Shown: positions 9,196 through 20,001, numbered from the stretch's first letter. The stretch: DNA of 64,000 nucleotides from Clostridiales bacterium (GCA_019417465.1 DXVF01000008.1:1-64000); one strand, 5' to 3'. Numbers and translations: made by a program. Notes: generated from the sequence alone by a model not told the origin.

Positions 9196-11068
9196 TTAAC
9201 TCCAATTATCTTTGCAAAATCTTTCAAATTCTTCTGCATCTTGCTTGTCCATATTATTTTTCATTTCTTTTCGATTTTGTTCCGAAATCGGATTAGTTAA
9301 CACATAATTACCATCATGATATTCAAGTATATTAACATATCTATAAGTTTGTAGATTTGTACTTTTAGAAAAATATGTCGTAGCATTATCAAAAAACTTA
9401 TCTAATTTTGCATCCCCAGTTTTAGCTTTTTTATAATCTAAATTATAGTTATTTTCATTTTCAACTGGTATACATTCTGTAATTCTTTCTATGTATCTTT
9501 TTCCTCTAAAATCTTTAACTAAGTGTATATCAAAATTTAGTACTCCAATTACTTGTTCTTCTGCTATTTTTTCATCATTAAATACTCCTACTTTTAAAAG
9601 TGAATTTCTTAATGATTGAACAAGTAATGGAAAAGTTTTTGCATGGTGAGTAAATAATGTAAATTGACTTGCAACTTGAGCTGCTTGTATCATCCAAGCT
9701 GCAACAGGGTCTGTTGCAACCTCTCCTATAATATTTACACTACCATCTGTTTTCTTTTGTACGTCTAGTCCCATTTGACCAGATATACTTTCAGTTTCTC
9801 TAAAAGTTAAAATGTTTCTTGTTGGATATATTTTTCTTAAATGTAACTCAAAAGCTGTTTCTTGAACTCTTATATTCATTGTTTCGTAAATATTTTCTAT
9901 CATAGCCATTAACATTGTTGTTTTTCCTGATGCTTGCTCTCCTGTTATAGATACTATTCTAGCACCTTTTACAAGATATTTTATTAAGTTTATTGCTTTT
10001 TCTTTTCCTTCATCTGTAATTAAACCTTCTAAGCTCGCCCTTTTTACATCAAATTTTCTCACAAAAAACGCCCATGTCTCAGCAAAGCTTGGTCTTACAA
10101 CAACTACACGTGAACCATCTTTCATTTCATTAATTTTAAATCCATTAGTATCAGATAATTGACCTGGATTATTATATTTATATATGTTCTGACATACTCT
10201 TTTTAATTCTGATTCAGTTCCAAAAGATAGAAACTCTAATCTAATAGATTTTCCTTGGAAAAATATCCAAATACTATCACATGCTCTTGGAACTTTATAT
10301 CCTGCAACCTGATTTAGATAATCTCCTCCAGATTGTGACATCTGTGAGATAAATGATTCTGGAAGTCCTGATACTCCTCCAGATACTCCGGTCTATATTC
10401 ATTTCTCTTATTTCATCTATAACACTATAACCTTTATAGCTTTCATAAATTCTTTGTACTAATACTTTTAATTTATCTTCATATGCTAATACAAAATTTT
10501 CTTTTTCAAAAATTTTATTAATATCTTCTTCTGTTATAACATAACAAGGTTTTGTATTTCCTTTTAAATATCTTAAATCTGCTAGATTGTATTTTTTTAT
10601 TATTTCGGTTAAAGCTTCATTGCCAAACTCATTTTTATACATATATAATATAATATCGAATTTATCTTTTGCTGTTAAAAGTGAAGGAACATCAAAAGGG
10701 ATAGCTTTTGACATATTAGTTTCATCAACACCATATTCTCTATATAAAATGTCATAAATTAGTTCTTTTACATACTTCTTATCATTTGCATCTCCATATG
10801 TGCATCCTTTTAAAGCTTTTTTTAATTCGTATTTTTTATTTTTTCTTCTTTTTAATTCCTCTTCTGAAAGACCTATATCATATAAATTTATTTTTGTAAT
10901 TTCATCTAATCTCTTTTTTATAAAATCACTCATTTTGTCTAATGTATAAGTTTTATCATCTACTTCTATTATTACCTCTGTTTCTTCCTGCTTTATTTTT
11001 TGGATTGCATATAGAATAAATATAATTACTAACGCAAAAATAAGTATAATTAAAATTGCATTAATCAT
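9196..11068 (-). CDS. TadA/CpaF-type secretion ATPase with a +1 CGG shift
   Basis: Hexameric ATPase powering a Tad/Flp-like pilus or secretion system. Unusually it has an N-terminal membrane helix (about residues 3-22). It then carries the all-alpha region and the ATPase core with Walker A GEQASGKTT, an Asp/Glu box around TFRETESISG and the GEVATDPVAAW segment. Frame 0 runs to CGG at 10390-10388 (codon 227). Skipping the C gives GAC GGA GTA TCT GGA and continues as DGVSGGVSGLPESFISQMSQ into the ATPase domain, 623 residues in all. The glycine-rich loop is where CpaF proteins carry a similar RIHDGRVSG-type region. Span is 3n+1. Confidence 0.87.
10388..10390 (-). other. CGGA +1 shift site, TadA/CpaF ATPase
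   Basis: GAC CGG A in frame 0. GGA read after the skipped C joins the N-terminal and ATPase halves. Confidence 0.85.
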
Positions 11069-11177
11069 ATTTTTCCTAGTCTCCTTCCTTTTATCTCTGT
11101 AAAATAAAATGCTAATACATAGTTTGATATAAAAATTGAGATATTTTTATTAGCTTTTAAACTTTGTTTTTCTGATT

Positions 11178-12017
11178 TTACACTTTTAATTCTAACTCTT
11201 TTAGTTTGTATATAATGTTATTACACATATTATCAACTTCTCTTATAAAGAAAAAATTTCTATCTGACTCATCAACATTTCTTAATTTTAGAAAAAAGTC
11301 TGGAAGTTTTGATTCTGTACAAGCTTCAAAGAATAGTGTATTATATGGAATAACTGATAATAAACTTTTTTCCTTTAAAAATCTTGTTATATTTTTCTCA
11401 TTATATTTAGAAAATCTATCGTATTTTCCTATTGATATCATAACTTTTTCTTGTCTATATAATTCTTCCTTTTCTCTTAAATCTAGAAAGTCTTCTATTG
11501 TCCTCAAACCTTGATTTAAGTTTATTACTATCATATCAGATATTTCTAAAATTTGTTTTCTTATATTTTCTGGAACTCTTTTACTTAAATCTACAAATAC
11601 TAAATCATAATTTTTCTTGCTCTCTTCTATTGCTACAGGATAGCTTTCGCAGATTTTTTTATACTCTGAATATAATTTAGCTTGTGGAGAACTTAATATT
11701 TCTAGCCTATCTTTAAATACTACTTTAGCATAGTTAGTAACTAAATTTTCTGATGATCTATTTGATATTAAAACCTTAGATAATCCCTCTACCCCAGAAC
11801 CAACACCTACCAAATTAGAATTCAAAAATCTAGAATTTGTATTATTTTCGCTTTCTTGTTTCCAAAAACAATTTTCTAGAGTAGTATCTCTAAAGCTTGT
11901 TGCAATTCCAATCATTTTATAATTATGTTTAATTGCCATATGTGTAATAATTGCAGCTAAAGATACAGTTTGTCCAGTTTCTTTATAATCTGTGCTATAG
12001 AAAGTTATAATTGCCAT
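11178..12017 (-). CDS. CpaE/ParA-like protein without a normal P-loop
   Basis: 279 residues from MAIITFYSTD, which has AGAGGTG correctly spaced upstream. The fold outline is that of a MinD/ParA ATPase (an initial beta strand, a helix TVSLAAIITHMA, and a later NYDLVFVDLSKRVP strand in the Walker B position). The Walker A KGGxGKT segment is replaced by DYKETGQTV, so ATP binding is doubtful. Tad loci usually have one CpaE-like targeting protein. The ORF overlaps or abuts the next upstream gene (1-base gap). Confidence 0.7.
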   Translation of the reverse strand: MAIITFYSTDYKETGQTVSLAAIITHMAIKHNYKMIGIATSFRDTTLENCFWKQESENNTNSRFLNSNLVGVGSGVEGLSKVLISNRSSENLVTNYAKVVFKDRLEILSSPQAKLYSEYKKICESYPVAIEESKKNYDLVFVDLSKRVPENIRKQILEISDMIVINLNQGLRTIEDFLDLREKEELYRQEKVMISIGKYDRFSKYNEKNITRFLKEKSLLSVIPYNTLFFEACTESKLPDFFLKLRNVDESDRNFFFIREVDNMCNNIIYKLKELELKV

Positions 12018-12018
12018 A

Positions 12019-12717
12019 CTATACACCTCTTTCTAATTGTTTAAAGACTTTTCTCAAATTTCCTATCTCCTCATCTTTTAATATTTCTTCTGCTATATAC
12101 ATTAATCCATCTTTATATTCTGTTGTTAATTTTTTTAATTTTATTTTTGATACTCTTTGATTTTCAAAAATCACCGTTTGATCTCCCATTTCAAAAGGAA
12201 AATAGATCTTTTCTTTGTTCCAGTTTATTTCATAATCTTTTGCTAAAAACTCTAAATATTCATCATCTTGTTTATTAGCTTCTTTTGTAAAATATACTTT
12301 AGTAAGTGTTAATTCTTTATTTGTACTTGCTAAAATTTCAATTCCTTTCTTTAATGAATATAAATCAAATGATGTAACAAAGTATTTTTCTATAGAATCT
12401 TCTATATTATAATTATTAAAACTCTCTATAGAATCAATATCATAAAGTATATAGTCATATTTTAAATTTTCATTTTCATCAATCCCAATATAATCTTTTA
12501 TATCAGAGATTTTATTAAAACCAACTGCAACATCAATTCCTTCAAATTCTGTTACATATGTTTTACTTGGATTAATAACTGGTACTATATATTTCGCTTT
12601 TTGGTTTACTGTTGCATCTATCACTAATACATTTTTTTTCATTGCTACTAATATTCTAGCAATATATATTATAAGATCTGTTTTATCATATGCACCTATA
12701 AAACTAATTTTTTTCAT
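12019..12717 (-). CDS. CpaE/ParA-like protein, degenerate P-loop
   Basis: 232 residues, MKKISFIGAYDKTDLIIYIA. The start was chosen for GGAGGAATAT directly upstream. It resembles the ParA-like fold (KNVLVIDATVNQKAKYIVP matches the switch region after strand 2; YDYILYDIDSI matches Walker B), but the first loop GAYDKTD lacks the lysines of a deviant Walker A. Together with the next gene it forms a pair of apparently non-ATPase CpaE-like proteins. Confidence 0.68.
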   Translation of the reverse strand: MKKISFIGAYDKTDLIIYIARILVAMKKNVLVIDATVNQKAKYIVPVINPSKTYVTEFEGIDVAVGFNKISDIKDYIGIDENENLKYDYILYDIDSIESFNNYNIEDSIEKYFVTSFDLYSLKKGIEILASTNKELTLTKVYFTKEANKQDDEYLEFLAKDYEINWNKEKIYFPFEMGDQTVIFENQRVSKIKLKKLTTEYKDGLMYIAEEILKDEEIGNLRKVFKQLERGV

Positions 12718-12735
12718 ATATTCCTCCACTTTAAG

Positions 12736-13632
12736 TTACTGTAAAGCATCTAAATATTTCTTTCTTTCTTGCATTGCTTTATTTACTTCTTCTTCTACAG
12801 ACTTCTCAACATTTTCTTTTGATTTATCATTATATGTACTTAATGATGAATTAATATTATTTCTAGTATTTACAGATTCATTAAATCTTTTAATTAAAGC
12901 ATTCCTTGCTTCGACTGTTATATTACTATTTTCACGAATAGCTTCTTGTACTGCAATACTTGGAACATAAGTTGGAACAGAAGAACTTTGAAGTCCAGGT
13001 TCTACATATTTAGATACATAAAGAATAGAACCTTCCATAATATAGCTTTCTACTATTGCATTACTCATTATCTGTATTTCACTTTCATTTAATTTAAGTA
13101 AAATTGTATTTTCTGAATCTATTCCTAGAACTTGTGGCAATTCTAGTTTCTTTTTAGAAACCACTATATAATCTAATCCTGAAGGTAATCTTAATCTTAT
13201 ATCTACATACTCATCAGTATTTATTTGTGATGGTAATAAAATCATATTATATTCTTGAAGCCTTGTATCATCAGTATTTTTTTCTTCTGAATTTGTTATC
13301 ATATCAGTAGATAATATTGTTCCTTGTTTTAAATCTATTTTCGCAATAGTATCTTCTTCAATTTGCATTAATGAAATACTATTACTTGGTACTATTTCAT
13401 TGTCTACATCTACTTTTTTTAAATTTTCTAAGCTTATACTATCACCTGATTTTATATCTGTTGTTAGAACATATGCAGATTTTAATCCTTGTTCTTTTTC
13501 TTTATTATCATTTTTTATATTTATTAATTTAAACACCAATAATCCTATTATAATTCCTGTTATCACTAATGTTATAAACATGCCTAATATAAATGAATTT
13601 CTTGCTTTTCTTTGCATTGGATTTTTTGCCAT
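12736..13632 (-). CDS. CpaB/RcpC-like SAF-domain protein
   Basis: 298 residues with an N-terminal membrane helix (about 13-36), then a SAF domain (SAYVLTTDIKSGDSISLENL) as in CpaB/FlgA/RcpC, a second beta domain, and a coiled tail rich in Asn, Lys and Glu. First gene of the minus-strand Tad-like operon. In Tad systems CpaB/RcpC acts in pilus assembly at the outer face of the inner membrane; here it would sit on the cell surface. Confidence 0.8.
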   Translation of the reverse strand: MAKNPMQRKARNSFILGMFITLVITGIIIGLLVFKLINIKNDNKEKEQGLKSAYVLTTDIKSGDSISLENLKKVDVDNEIVPSNSISLMQIEEDTIAKIDLKQGTILSTDMITNSEEKNTDDTRLQEYNMILLPSQINTDEYVDIRLRLPSGLDYIVVSKKKLELPQVLGIDSENTILLKLNESEIQIMSNAIVESYIMEGSILYVSKYVEPGLQSSSVPTYVPSIAVQEAIRENSNITVEARNALIKRFNESVNTRNNINSSLSTYNDKSKENVEKSVEEEVNKAMQERKKYLDALQ

Positions 13633-13764
13633 ATGCCTATCACTCCCTACATTTTACTACATAATAATACTAATTTTATTTTACATCAAACCACTATAAA
13701 AAACAATAAATCAAAGCTCTGTAATAAGGATTTAATATATTTGTAATATTAGTGTAATAATACT

Positions 13765-13832
13765 TTTTCTCATAACTATTACAGCTTTATTGATTAGATT
13801 TTACTCTGTATTAGAATTTCTTATTATATAAA
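13765..13832. repeat. Intergenic hairpin repeat, family B copy 1
   Basis: Contains GATTTTACTCTGTATTAGAA followed by TTTCTTATTATATAAAAAA. The same arrangement recurs near 20080-20147 and 46173-46243. It forms an imperfect hairpin with upstream A/T sequence. Non-coding, diverged copies. Confidence 0.6.
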
Positions 13833-13929
13833 AAACCAAACTATTGGGCATGAAGTGGTAAAATAAATGTAAACACGTTTTTTATGCATACATTTACTTT
13901 ACTACTTTATGCTCAATAGTCTGGTTTTT
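13831..13929. terminator. Long stem-loop between divergently placed operons
   Basis: AAAAACCAAACTATTGGGCA pairs over about 40 bases with the stretch ending in ATAGTCTGGTTTTT. Several differences between the arms are G-U compatible in the RNA, so the structure looks maintained. Probably the terminator of the 14.4 kb gene (minus strand). Confidence 0.7.
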
Positions 13930-13953
13930 ATATTTCATTTTTTAGTATAATAC

Positions 13954-14388
13954 TTACCTTCTATATCTTCTCATATAATTTTGTGTAGGATAAAAATCAT
14001 TTCTAGAACATAGACAGCAAGAATCATTGCTACTATCATCATTATTATCATTTTCTCCGCAAATGCAATTATTGTTTGAATTACTAATGTTTGAGTTATT
14101 GTTATTACAATCATTGTTTTGGTTGCTATTATAATTATTATGATTATTGCAACAATTTCTTATAAAATTGCAGATCGCCTTAACTAAAGCTGCTGTTATA
14201 AAGGCAAGTATTGTATATATTATTGCAAACACCAAAAAGCTTGCATCAAAAGCTGCAAAAGTAACTATTAGAAATATTGCAAAAAATGTTGCTGCTACTA
14301 ATATTGGACAATCTAATAATTTTTCTAGCACAATTGCTAATATAATTGTTGCAACAGGTATGGCGAAAAATAGTAATAAAGTATTCAT
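13954..14388 (-). CDS. Small membrane protein with Asn/Cys-rich tail
   Basis: 144 residues: three or four hydrophobic helices within the first ~85 residues, then a tail dominated by Asn with Cys clusters (NFIRNCCNN, SCCLCSR) ending in MRRYRR. I do not recognise the family. The hydrophobic part resembles small integral membrane proteins near sporulation or envelope genes, while the Cys-rich tail suggests metal binding or cross-linking. RBS AGGAGA precedes the start. Confidence 0.65.
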   Translation of the reverse strand: MNTLLLFFAIPVATIILAIVLEKLLDCPILVAATFFAIFLIVTFAAFDASFLVFAIIYTILAFITAALVKAICNFIRNCCNNHNNYNSNQNNDCNNNNSNISNSNNNCICGENDNNDDSSNDSCCLCSRNDFYPTQNYMRRYRR

Positions 14389-14504
14389 ATTCTCACATCT
14401 CCTTTATGTAAAAAATATTCTTTTTTATATTTTATTCTCTATCACTATTTTTTGTTACTATAATTTAGATACACTATTTTAAACATAAAAGTGTATATAA
14501 AAGC

Positions 14505-15246
14505 TTATTCATATTCAACATTTAATAGATATAATCCTTGTGGAGGTAGGGTTTTACCTGCTTTTGTTCTATCTTTTGATTTGATTATTTCTTTTATATC
14601 TTCTGGTTTTATTTTTCCAAGTCCAACATCTAACAATGTTCCCGCTATTATTCTAACCATGTTATATAAAAATCCATTCCCTGTAAGTTCTATGTATATT
14701 CTGTCATTTTCTTTGTATAGGTTTGTAGTATAAATCGTTCTCCTACTATTTTTGTTACTTGTTCCACTTGCTTTAAAGCCTTTAAAATCATACTCTCCTT
14801 CAAATTCTTTTATAGCTTTTTTCATTTCTTCTACATTTAAGCTAATTGGAAAATGATATTCTAGATTTCTATAAATTGCTGTACCATATTTTGAGTTATT
14901 TATAATATATCTATACGTTTTTTTCTTACAATTATATCTACTATGGAATCTTTCATCTACTTCTTCAGCACTTTTTATAACAATTGAATTTTTGAGCCTT
15001 GAATTAATTGCTATAGCCATTTTTTCAATTGGAATTTTGCTATTTGTTTTAAAATTAGCAACTTGTCCGAATCGCATGTACCCCAGCATCTGTTCTTCCC
15101 GAAGCAATTAAATTTATATCATCTTCTCCTGTAATACTACTAATTACTTTTTCGATCTCACCTTGTATATTTAATTTATTAGGTTGCTTTTGCCAACCGT
15201 TAAAATCTTTTCCATCATATTCTATTACTAATTTTATATTTCTCAT
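14505..15246 (-). CDS. truA: tRNA pseudouridine(38-40) synthase TruA with a +1 CGG shift
   Basis: TruA modifies uridines 38-40 of tRNA anticodon arms. N-terminal part: IEYDGKDFNGWQKQP and the catalytic motif SGRTDAGVHA (Asp is the nucleophile). Immediately after, frame 0 meets CGG at 15069-15067 and stops. Skipping the C reads GCG ATT GGA CAA GTT, that is HAIGQVANF, exactly the conserved TruA sequence. The C-terminal part (YRYIINNSKYGTAIYRN, GNGFLYNMVRIIAGTLLDVG) is intact. Total 246 residues versus about 247 in Bacillus. TruA itself acts on the anticodon arm, which influences frame maintenance. Confidence 0.95.
15067..15069 (-). other. CGGA +1 shift site, truA
   Basis: ATT CGG A in frame 0, inside the conserved HAIGQ segment. 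The Gly of that motif is encoded by the GGA after the skipped C. Confidence 0.92.
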
Positions 15247-15270
15247 TTTATCACCTTTTTCTTTTTGAAA

Positions 15271-15302
15271 AGCAGACGTGTATATAAGTAAAACACGTCT
15301 GC
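15271..15302. terminator. Hairpin between cdaA and truA
   Basis: AGCAGACGTGT and ACACGTCTGCT form a perfect 11-bp stem. On the minus strand it follows cdaA. The T-run after the stem is short, so it may only attenuate transcription into truA. Confidence 0.6.
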
Positions 15303-15347
15303 TAAAAAAACTAAATTGTTTTGAAATCTATTCTTGTCCGTAAATGT

Positions 15348-16278
15348 TCAGTTAGAACTATCCCCTCCGAACATTTTTATTCTTTTTTGATTTAATTTTT
15401 AATTTTAAAACATCTTTCCTCGATCTCTTATCTTCTTTATATCTATCAGAAACCACATTTTTTATTAATATCTTTTTCAATGCATCTTCTTTTAAATCTG
15501 CAATTAAGATACCATCTCTTGCAATAGATATTTTTCCAGTCTCTTCTGATACTACTATTGCGATAGCATCTGATTCTTTAGAAATTCCAATTGCAGCTCT
15601 ATGTCTTGTTCCTAATTCTTTAGCAATATCTTGACTACTTGCAAGTGGCAAAATACATGCTGCTGAAACAATTTTATTTTCACTTATAATTACCGCACCA
15701 TCATGTAACGGAGTATTTGGTGTAAATAGATTTACTAATAATTGTGGTGATACTTCTGCATTTAAGATAACACCTGTTTCTATTATATCTTTTATTTTTA
15801 TTTCTCTTTCTATTACAATTAATCCACCAGTTTTAGTTTTTGAAAGCTCTGTTGCTGCAATTACTATTTTATATACATCTTCTTTTGTTTTTGTAATCAC
15901 ATCTTTATCTATCCCAAAAAATCTAGTAAATTTATTACTTCCTAATTGTTCTAAAGCTCTACGTAATTCTGGCTGAAATATAATTATTAAAGCTATAACT
16001 CCATATGTCATAACTGATGTTAAAATAAAATTTAATATTCTTAAATTTAATAAATCACTGATAGCAACAATTAGCACAAAAAGTACTATTCCTTTTAATA
16101 GTTGTGCTACTCTAGACTTTTTAACTGATTTAACAAATTTATATCCTAAAAAGATAACAATAACTAAATCTAATATTAAAGATATTAATTTTACTGGATA
16201 TTGATATAGTTCATTTATGTATGCTATTACATTTAACTGGATAAACTGATTTAATGTATTTATCAAATTTTCTATCAT
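15348..16278 (-). CDS. cdaA: Diadenylate cyclase CdaA (DacA)
   Basis: Membrane c-di-AMP synthase: three N-terminal helices (about residues 22-100), then the DAC domain with NTPLHDGAVI and the GTRHRAAIG motif, the catalytic DGA and RHR signatures. Frame 0 ends at 15358 as NVRRG with CGG at 15369-15367. If this CGG shifts like the other sixteen, the end becomes NVGGDSSN with a stop at 15350-15348 (309 residues). Either end is compatible with function because the tail is not conserved. A ybbR/cdaR partner does not follow; truA does. Confidence 0.9.
15367..15369 (-). other. Putative CGGA +1 shift site at the end of cdaA
   Basis: GTT CGG AGG. Consistent with the rule, but not provable by homology because only the last few residues change. 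Confidence 0.5.
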
Positions 16279-16306
16279 ATATATCTCCTATTTTATATAG
16301 ATACAA

Positions 16307-16435
16307 TTATTTTATTACTGTATTTACTAAATAATATATAAAAGTTGTAGCTACTCCTAATATCATTAGTCCTGCTAAGATAGCAGCCATTACTTTTGTA
16401 AGCACCTTTCCTGTATCATAACGTTTTTTTGACAT
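16307..16435 (-). CDS. Small single-pass membrane protein (42 aa)
   Basis: MSKKRYDTGKVLTKVMAAIL continues into a hydrophobic helix and ends NTVIK. GGAGGAGTGTAAA precedes the ATG. The layout (basic N-terminus, one helix) resembles the DUF4044-type miniproteins of Bacillota. It lies between pheT and cdaA on the same strand. Confidence 0.7.
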   Translation of the reverse strand: MSKKRYDTGKVLTKVMAAILAGLMILGVATTFIYYLVNTVIK

Positions 16436-16579
16436 TTTACACTCCTCCTTTGTTTGCATCTATACATAATGTTACCACACAAATTTTGCTTTTTCAACTT
16501 TTTATGGTATATATATATAATAAATTATATATATTTCTTTAAAATTTTGTTTTTGTCTTTATTATTTTCCTATAGCAAA

Positions 16580-18950
16580 TTAATTTCTAAGTCTAGCATT
16601 ACACTTTTTCTCAACATTTTCAATTATCTTTTTAAAATTTTCCATTACTTCTTCTTCAGTCAAAGTTTTTTTCGGATCATTAAAAGTTAATGCATATGCA
16701 ATTGATTTTTCATTCTCCCCCACATTTTCTCCTGTATAAACATCAAAAACTTCAATATTTGTAAGTGATGAACCACTTGCATTTTTTATTACCGCTTCTA
16801 TTTCTTTAGAAGTAATATTTTTATCCACAATAAATGCAACATCTTTTTTTACATTTGGAAATTTAGAAATCTCCTTAAATTTCATTTTTCCAACTTTTTT
16901 AGATAGTAATTTACTTAAATTAATTTCAAATACAAAAACTTTATCTTTTGAAACATTTGGATGTACTCTTCCAATATAACCAATAATATCATTATTTACA
17001 CTAATTAGTGCTGATTGGCCTGGATGTAATTCTTTTGGAATAAGTTTATCAGTTACAAAGCTATATCTATTGTTATAACCTAAATAGTCTAATAATTCTT
17101 CTACAATTCCTTTTACTACATAAAAATCAACTTCTGCTTTGTTATTAATTCCTAAATAGTACTCTCCAGTCATTACTGAGGCTATTTTACTTTCTTCTCT
17201 ATATTCATCTTGTTTTTTATAAAATCCTTTTCCGATTTCGAATATACTAACATCTTTTATGTTACGAGCTTTATTATATTCATAGACTTTTAATAAAGAT
17301 GGCACAATACTATTTCTTAATGTATTTCTTTCTTCTGTCATTGGGTCTAATAATTTTAGTGGTTCAAATTCATCTACTACATATTGATTTACCTCTTTAT
17401 CATTTACTAAAATATATGTTAATGTTTCATTTAATCCTAGACCTATCATTTTATTTCTTATTTCTCTAGTAGTTTTATCATAACTACCAGCTTTCATTGC
17501 AAGTTTTGGTAATTTTCCTTCAATATTATCTACACCATATATTCTACCTACTTCTTCTATTAAATCTGCTTTAATAGATATATCTAATCTTCTTGATGGT
17601 ACAGATACAGTAATTTCTTCACCTTGATTTGTATATTCAAAACCTAATTTCCTAAACACTTCTAAAATATCTTCTTTTTCAATCTTAGTACCAAGTACAT
17701 TGTTAATATCAGAAACAGATACCATTACTTCTTTATTTTCTTTATTCGTAGTATCATATTTAACTAATCCTGTTACAACTTTTGCGTCTGCATATTTTTC
17801 AAGTAAATGACATGCCCTTTTAATTGCCATATATGTTCTATTAGGATCTAATCCTTTTTCAAAACGGTTACTTGCTTCACTTCTCAATATTTTTTTAGAT
17901 GTTTTTCTAACTTTTACAGAATCAAATATTGCAGATTCTATAATTACATTTTTTGTGTCATTTTCTACTTCTGTAGTAAGTCCTCCCATTACACCAGCAA
18001 GACCTATTGCTTTTTGACTGTCAGAAATAACTATATCATTTTCATCTAAAGTTCTTTCTATATTATCTAAAGTTGTTAATTTTTCTTCCTTGTTTGCCAT
18101 TCTTACTATAATTTTATTTCCTAATCTATCTGCATCATAAAAATGAAGTGGTTGACCTACTTCTAGCATAACATAGTTACTAATATCTACAACATTGTTA
18201 ATCGGTCTAATTCCGGCTAGCAATAAGTCTATTTTTTATAAAGTCTGGGCTATCTTTAATTACTACATTTTCTACCTTTTTTGCTAAAAACAACGTACAA
18301 TTATCTGTATTTATATCTATAGAAAATTTATTATTTATATCTTCCCCCTGTTCTTTATACGATAACTCTATATTCTTTACTTTTTTATCATATATAGCTC
18401 CAATTTCGTATGCCATACCTAATATGCTTAATAAATCTCCTCTATTTGCAGTTAATTCAAAATCTACAACTCTATCATCTAATTTTAAGTATTTTATTGG
18501 GTCTTCTCCTATCACAGCATCATTTCCAAGTTCACATATTCCATCTCTGTCTTTATCAGTTAAAAATTTATTTTCAAGACCAAGTTCTGTAAGTGAACAA
18601 AGCATTCCATTAGATTCTTCTCCACGAATACTACCTTTTTTAATTTTAACATCACCTGGCAAAGTAGCACCATCTAAAGCTACAACTACTTTTAATCCTC
18701 CTCTAACATTTGGTGCTCCACATACAATATTTAAAATTTCTTTTCCTATATTAACCTTACAAACATGTAAGTGGTCAGAATTTGGATGATCGACGCAAGA
18801 TACAACTTCTCCTATAACTAATTTAGTAGCATCTATTAAATTTCCTGCATAATCATATTCATTTCCAACTCTAGTCATATCTTCAGCTAAAGTTTTAACA
18901 GGAACATCTATATTTACATAATCTTTTAAGAAATTTAAACTTAGTTTCAT
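16580..18950 (-). CDS. pheT: Phenylalanyl-tRNA synthetase beta subunit with a +1 CGG shift
   Basis: Starts MKLSLNFLKDYVNI (GAGGAATAAT upstream). The N-terminal EMAP-like tRNA-binding domain is followed by the B3/B4 editing region and the B5 and FDX-ACB domains (KMKFKEISKFPNVKKDVAFI near the end). Frame 0 meets CGG at 18215-18213 and then TAG. Skipping the C reads AGC GGA ATT AGA CCG ATT, i.e. LIASGIRPINNVVDISNYVM, the highly conserved PheT junction (usually G-IRPINNVVDITNYV). Total 789 residues, in the family range. A sole essential aminoacyl-tRNA synthetase gene is unlikely to be a pseudogene, so this is among the strongest cases. Confidence 0.96.
18213..18215 (-). other. CGGA +1 shift site, pheT
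   Basis: AGC CGG A in frame 0. The following GGA encodes the conserved Gly before IRPINN. Confidence 0.93.
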
Positions 18951-18951
18951 A

Positions 18952-20001
18952 TTATTCCTCATCCTTTCTATCAAATTGTTTTAAGAATCTTGTATCATTT
19001 GTGTATAAATATCTCATATCTGTTATTCCATATCTAAACATTGCTAATCTATCTATTCCTGTACCAAAAGCAAATCCCCCATACAAATTTGGATCATATC
19101 CATTCATTTTTAATACATTTGGATGTACAATTCCTGCTCCTAATACTTCTATCCATCCTGTTTGCTTACACAAGTTACATCCTTTTCCAGCACATTTAAA
19201 GCATGTAACATCCACTTCATATGAAGGCTCTGTAAATGGGAAATAACTTGGTCTAAATCTTAAACTTAAATTTTCTCCTATTAATTTTCTTACAAATATC
19301 TCTAATGTTCCTTTTAAATCTGCAAGTGATACATTGTTTTCTTTCTTATCAATTACTAAACCTTCCACTTGATTAAATTGATGAGAATGTGTTGCATCAT
19401 CTTCTCTTCTATATGTCTTTCCTGTACAAATCATTCTAATAGGTGATTTTTCTTTATTTGCAAGCATCGTTCTTGCTTGAACACTTGATGTTTGAGTTCT
19501 TAATAAGTATTCATCTGTGATATAAAAACTATCTTGCATATCTCTTGCTGGGTGACCTTTTGGTAAGTTTAATCTTTCAAAACAAAATTCATCTGTTTCT
19601 AATTCTGGTCCATCTATAACATCATATCCCATTGATACAAACAAATCTTGAATTTCTTCAATTGTTCTATTAATTGGATGTTTACTTCCTCTTTTTATTT
19701 TTGTACTAGGAAGTGTTATATCTATTTTTTCTTTTTCTAATTTTTCTTGTAACTCTTTTTCTTCAAGCTCATTTTCTTTTTGCTTAATAATTTCTTCTAA
19801 TTCTTGTTTAACACTATTTACTAAATTACCAATAATTGGTCTTTCTTCTGGAGTCAAGTTTGCCATACCTCTTAATATAGCTGTTAACTCACCTTTTTTT
19901 CCTAAAATTTTTACTCTAATATCATTTAGAGTTTTCTTATCTTTTGCATCTTGAATTGATAATTTTGTTTCATCACTAATTTTTGTTATTTTTTCTTTCA
20001 A
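18952..20001 (-). CDS. pheS: Phenylalanyl-tRNA synthetase alpha subunit
   Basis: 349 residues. An N-terminal coiled coil (about 1-85) is followed by the class II catalytic core: motif 2 around RPIRMICTGKTYRREDDATH with HSHQFNQVEGL, and motif 3 GFAFGTGIDRLAMFRYGI. A Cys-rich insertion (CFKCAGKGCNLCKQTGW), seen in many clostridial PheS proteins, likely binds zinc. Stop and pheT start are one base apart. Expression is controlled by the T-box leader upstream. Confidence 0.97.
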   Translation of the reverse strand: MKEKITKISDETKLSIQDAKDKKTLNDIRVKILGKKGELTAILRGMANLTPEERPIIGNLVNSVKQELEEIIKQKENELEEKELQEKLEKEKIDITLPSTKIKRGSKHPINRTIEEIQDLFVSMGYDVIDGPELETDEFCFERLNLPKGHPARDMQDSFYITDEYLLRTQTSSVQARTMLANKEKSPIRMICTGKTYRREDDATHSHQFNQVEGLVIDKKENNVSLADLKGTLEIFVRKLIGENLSLRFRPSYFPFTEPSYEVDVTCFKCAGKGCNLCKQTGWIEVLGAGIVHPNVLKMNGYDPNLYGGFAFGTGIDRLAMFRYGITDMRYLYTNDTRFLKQFDRKDEE

